NCBI RefSeq assembly: GCF_036324505.1
Contig: NC_086370.1
Span: forward strand, 15,960,600 to 16,024,599
From: Eleginops maclovinus
Lineage: Eukaryota; Chordata; Actinopteri; Perciformes; Eleginopidae
Length of the DNA stretch: 64,000 bases
Reading direction: 5' to 3'
Positions 61,643 to 64,000 of the stretch are shown in pieces. The first letter of the stretch is position 1, and each line of letters opens with the position of its first letter. Under the pieces are notes generated by a model, which was not told the origin of the DNA, did not search any database, and saw only the letters and a program-made list of their open reading frames with translations. The position numbers and the translations under genes are program-made.

Positions 61643-64000
61643 CTTGGGTCCACCGGTGCTTGAGTACCTCAGCCACCAGGTGATTGACTTCAAAACCTTG
61701 TTGGGAAAAGGAGCATGCAAAAGTGATTACAACATTACAATAGTAATTGGGATGGAAAACATTAGAGATAAGATGTGAAACACATTTGCAGATGATATTA
61801 TCAGTCAGGTTTGCTCTAGCTCGTAGGGTTAGATGATAGTGTGCATTGTGTATTTTCTTTGCCAAAAGACAACAAGCAAAGAGTCAAAGAGAAGGCTGTG
61901 GTTTTAAATAGTAATTATGTGTGAAGAAAATGTCTCCACAGATTAAAGCTGTATCCAAATTCAGGGATTGGATGATGTGATGTATTTCAGTCTCTACCTG
62001 CTGTGGTTGTGAGCCCGATTTGGATTAGGACATGGAGTCAGAAACAATACCTGAATATGCCTGAGTGGCTCGTGCCTCTGTTTATTTAAGTAGTTTAATT
62101 TTCAAATTGTTCTCTCTTTTATTTCCACAGGACATCCACCGGATAGTTATGGGTAAAGTTTTTTCTTTTTTAAAATGTAATCTTTCATGGGTTTTCTATC
62201 TATCTCTGAGCCCTCTTATGAGAAATTGGGGACCCATCCATGGAAGCGGCCAAGAAAACACCTGAAACTGCTTCCATCCCCTCACTAGACGAGAGTCTCG
62301 CTTCACAGAGACACACTTAAGTGCAATTGGGTGTCCCTCAACAACTTGAAACATCAAACATGTCAAGTTTAACACCAGGAAGATGCCCCCTCAAATGATA
62401 AGTACAACTGTACCAAAATGACATGACGTCTGGCTCTACAGTCACCTCACACCTGGTAGAGAACTGGTAAGTAGTGTCGAAAAGTATATGCATACATTAG
62501 GATCTAAACACTGTACAGTTTGCTGTGGCTTTTTTCATTCGCCAATTAAAGTATTTTTTGGACTTTTCAGGCAGACAAGAACCACCTGGAAGCCATAAGA
62601 CAATTACGCAAAGGATTTTTGAAATACAACGGCTGTTATGATGTATTCAATCTACACATGTGGACCCCATTTAGGACAGCCCTTCAGTTGAAACACAGAA
62701 TCAATCTTTTGATATCCATGAATTTAGACATTTTCTGCAGATTATCAAGGTCAGCTTGACCCAGCCTTTACCTTCATCTGATCCTGAAGCATCCCAAGAG
62801 ATCCCCTCGCCAGATGGGATATGTAATGTGAGTCCGCCCCAGGGTCTCCTAATTTAAAAAAAAACACAATTTCCTATTAAAGGGAATCAGGAAGATCTTT
62901 TTCTGTCACTACATTGTACAAAACAGATTGATACCACTGGTGAATGTGACAAAAGTAAAAATTAATCCCCTTTAGACTGTATATGAAATAAAGTGTATGT
63001 CTGGATTATGACTGCCAAAACATGTTAAAGCTGGTATCCAAAATCCCACACAAAGTGAGCTCTGAGGTCGACATCATGCCTCAGGCAGCAGATCAAGTGG
63101 TTCCTTATAAAATTATTGATTGGCTTTGATGTCCTACCATCCTCCAAGTCAAGAGGGACGGGTCCCAGGCTGATGGCAGCTTTTCCTTTCTTTCAAAGGG
63201 ATTTTTAAACTAAGTCGACGTAAACTGGACAGATTGGACTGATCATCTAACCACACTGAGCCTCGTATTGAAATAAACTCACAGAATCTCTTCATGGGCT
63301 GTCTATGTTAAGAACCATCAATCAAATATTTATATTGTTTTACTGAAGGAAACGTGCCTTTGTTGCAGTAACATTATCCAATAGCATGACTATCAAAGCC
63401 AAATTAATAGCAACAGTTATAGTAATGTTTTACATTTTTGTGAAATATGCTTATTATCTCCAGGAACTGACCGTGGCTGCATGCAAGTGTTGTGAAAATG
63501 TGAACTTGGATTTCCATAACAAATGGTATTTGCACACTTTAATTCATTTTACTGTATTCCAGCCAAACGGGCAAGGCATTTTTGGTGCCAAAGCTTTGGC
63601 CTGACCTGGCGCTAACAGCCAGCACCCTCAGAAAATCCCCTGGCTCCTGATCTATTCCAAATTCTGGATGGTTGGTATTTTTGAGCATGGTAGACATTTC
63701 ACAGTCAAATTAACCCAATCAAACTTTACAAATAAGTCTCTGAGAAAACTCAAGGTTTTTTTTAATATATTTTTTGAATTGCCCATTTCGGTCTTAAGTG
63801 AAAAATAATCAACAACAGTATTGGGAAATATTGTGCAGTGTTCAATAATGTGAGAAATTGTAATTTCAAAATCATTACCCTTCAGCATTTTTTAAACATA
63901 CTGTAATAATGTTGTGAATGTCACTTGCTAACCTGTTGCTTCAGACATGTTACGCAATCAGTATACATGTATTCAATAGCATTGGCATTTCATTCATTAT

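Larger units (their letters stand above)
57116..64000. other. Gene-poor right end of the window
   Basis: Nearly 7 kb in which I find no supported exon or RNA gene, only a LINE-type tail and a CA tract listed separately. Open frames are short and unlike known proteins. In human the neighbour beyond PLEK is CNRIP1; its sequence was not recognised here. Confidence 0.5.

Noticed and set aside
62133..62156. Possible micro-exon (CCACAG|GACATCCACC...ATGG|GTAAAG)
   Set aside because: Good splice words but only about 23 bases, no second exon of the same gene nearby, and no protein match that I can name.

Overview
The window is nuclear DNA of a ray-finned fish, probably a percomorph teleost. Genes are split by GT-AG introns, dinucleotide repeats are long, and there are DNA transposons and a LINE of the kind common in teleosts. 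Four vertebrate genes can be read exon by exon. They are pcsk2 (+, 3' two-thirds only, 279-10058), bfsp1/filensin (-, complete, 13201-20743), a prokineticin receptor best called prokr1 (+, complete coding region, 26292-31264) and plek/pleckstrin (-, complete, 49916-54500). I placed exon limits by hand from GT/AG signals, codon phase and remembered family sequences. No search was run.

Layout: pcsk2 and bfsp1 are tail to tail, bfsp1 and prokr1 are head to head about 5.5 kb apart, and prokr1 and plek are tail to tail about 18.6 kb apart. In human, PCSK2 and BFSP1 are neighbours on chromosome 20p, and PLEK and PROKR1 are near each other on 2p. The window therefore joins two blocks that are separate in human. 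The genes serve unrelated roles: prohormone processing, lens beaded filament, peptide GPCR signalling and blood-cell PKC signalling. Nothing suggests they work as a unit.

The most striking part is 32.1-41.1 kb, a set of nested transposons. An outer element of about 390 bp with TAGGGTGACCA-type inverted ends is split by an 8.6-kb element flanked by a perfect 9-bp duplication. That element carries the C-terminal exons of a MULE-type transposase. It is itself split by a 4376-bp hAT element with near-identical ends, a perfect 8-bp duplication, and a two-exon transposase gene open for about 804 codons. The hAT copy looks complete and may be young or active.

Other features: a candidate solo LTR with promoter-like motifs in the prokr1 intron, a 5'-truncated and frameshifted non-LTR retrotransposon at 55.9-57.1 kb, a second LINE-type tail at 59.8 kb, a perfect 21-bp-arm hairpin at 32.1 kb, and long CA/GT/CT repeats. 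One of these lies just upstream of the plek start codon and one just inside a bfsp1 intron. The stretches 41.1-49.8 kb and 57.1-64 kb show no recognisable gene.
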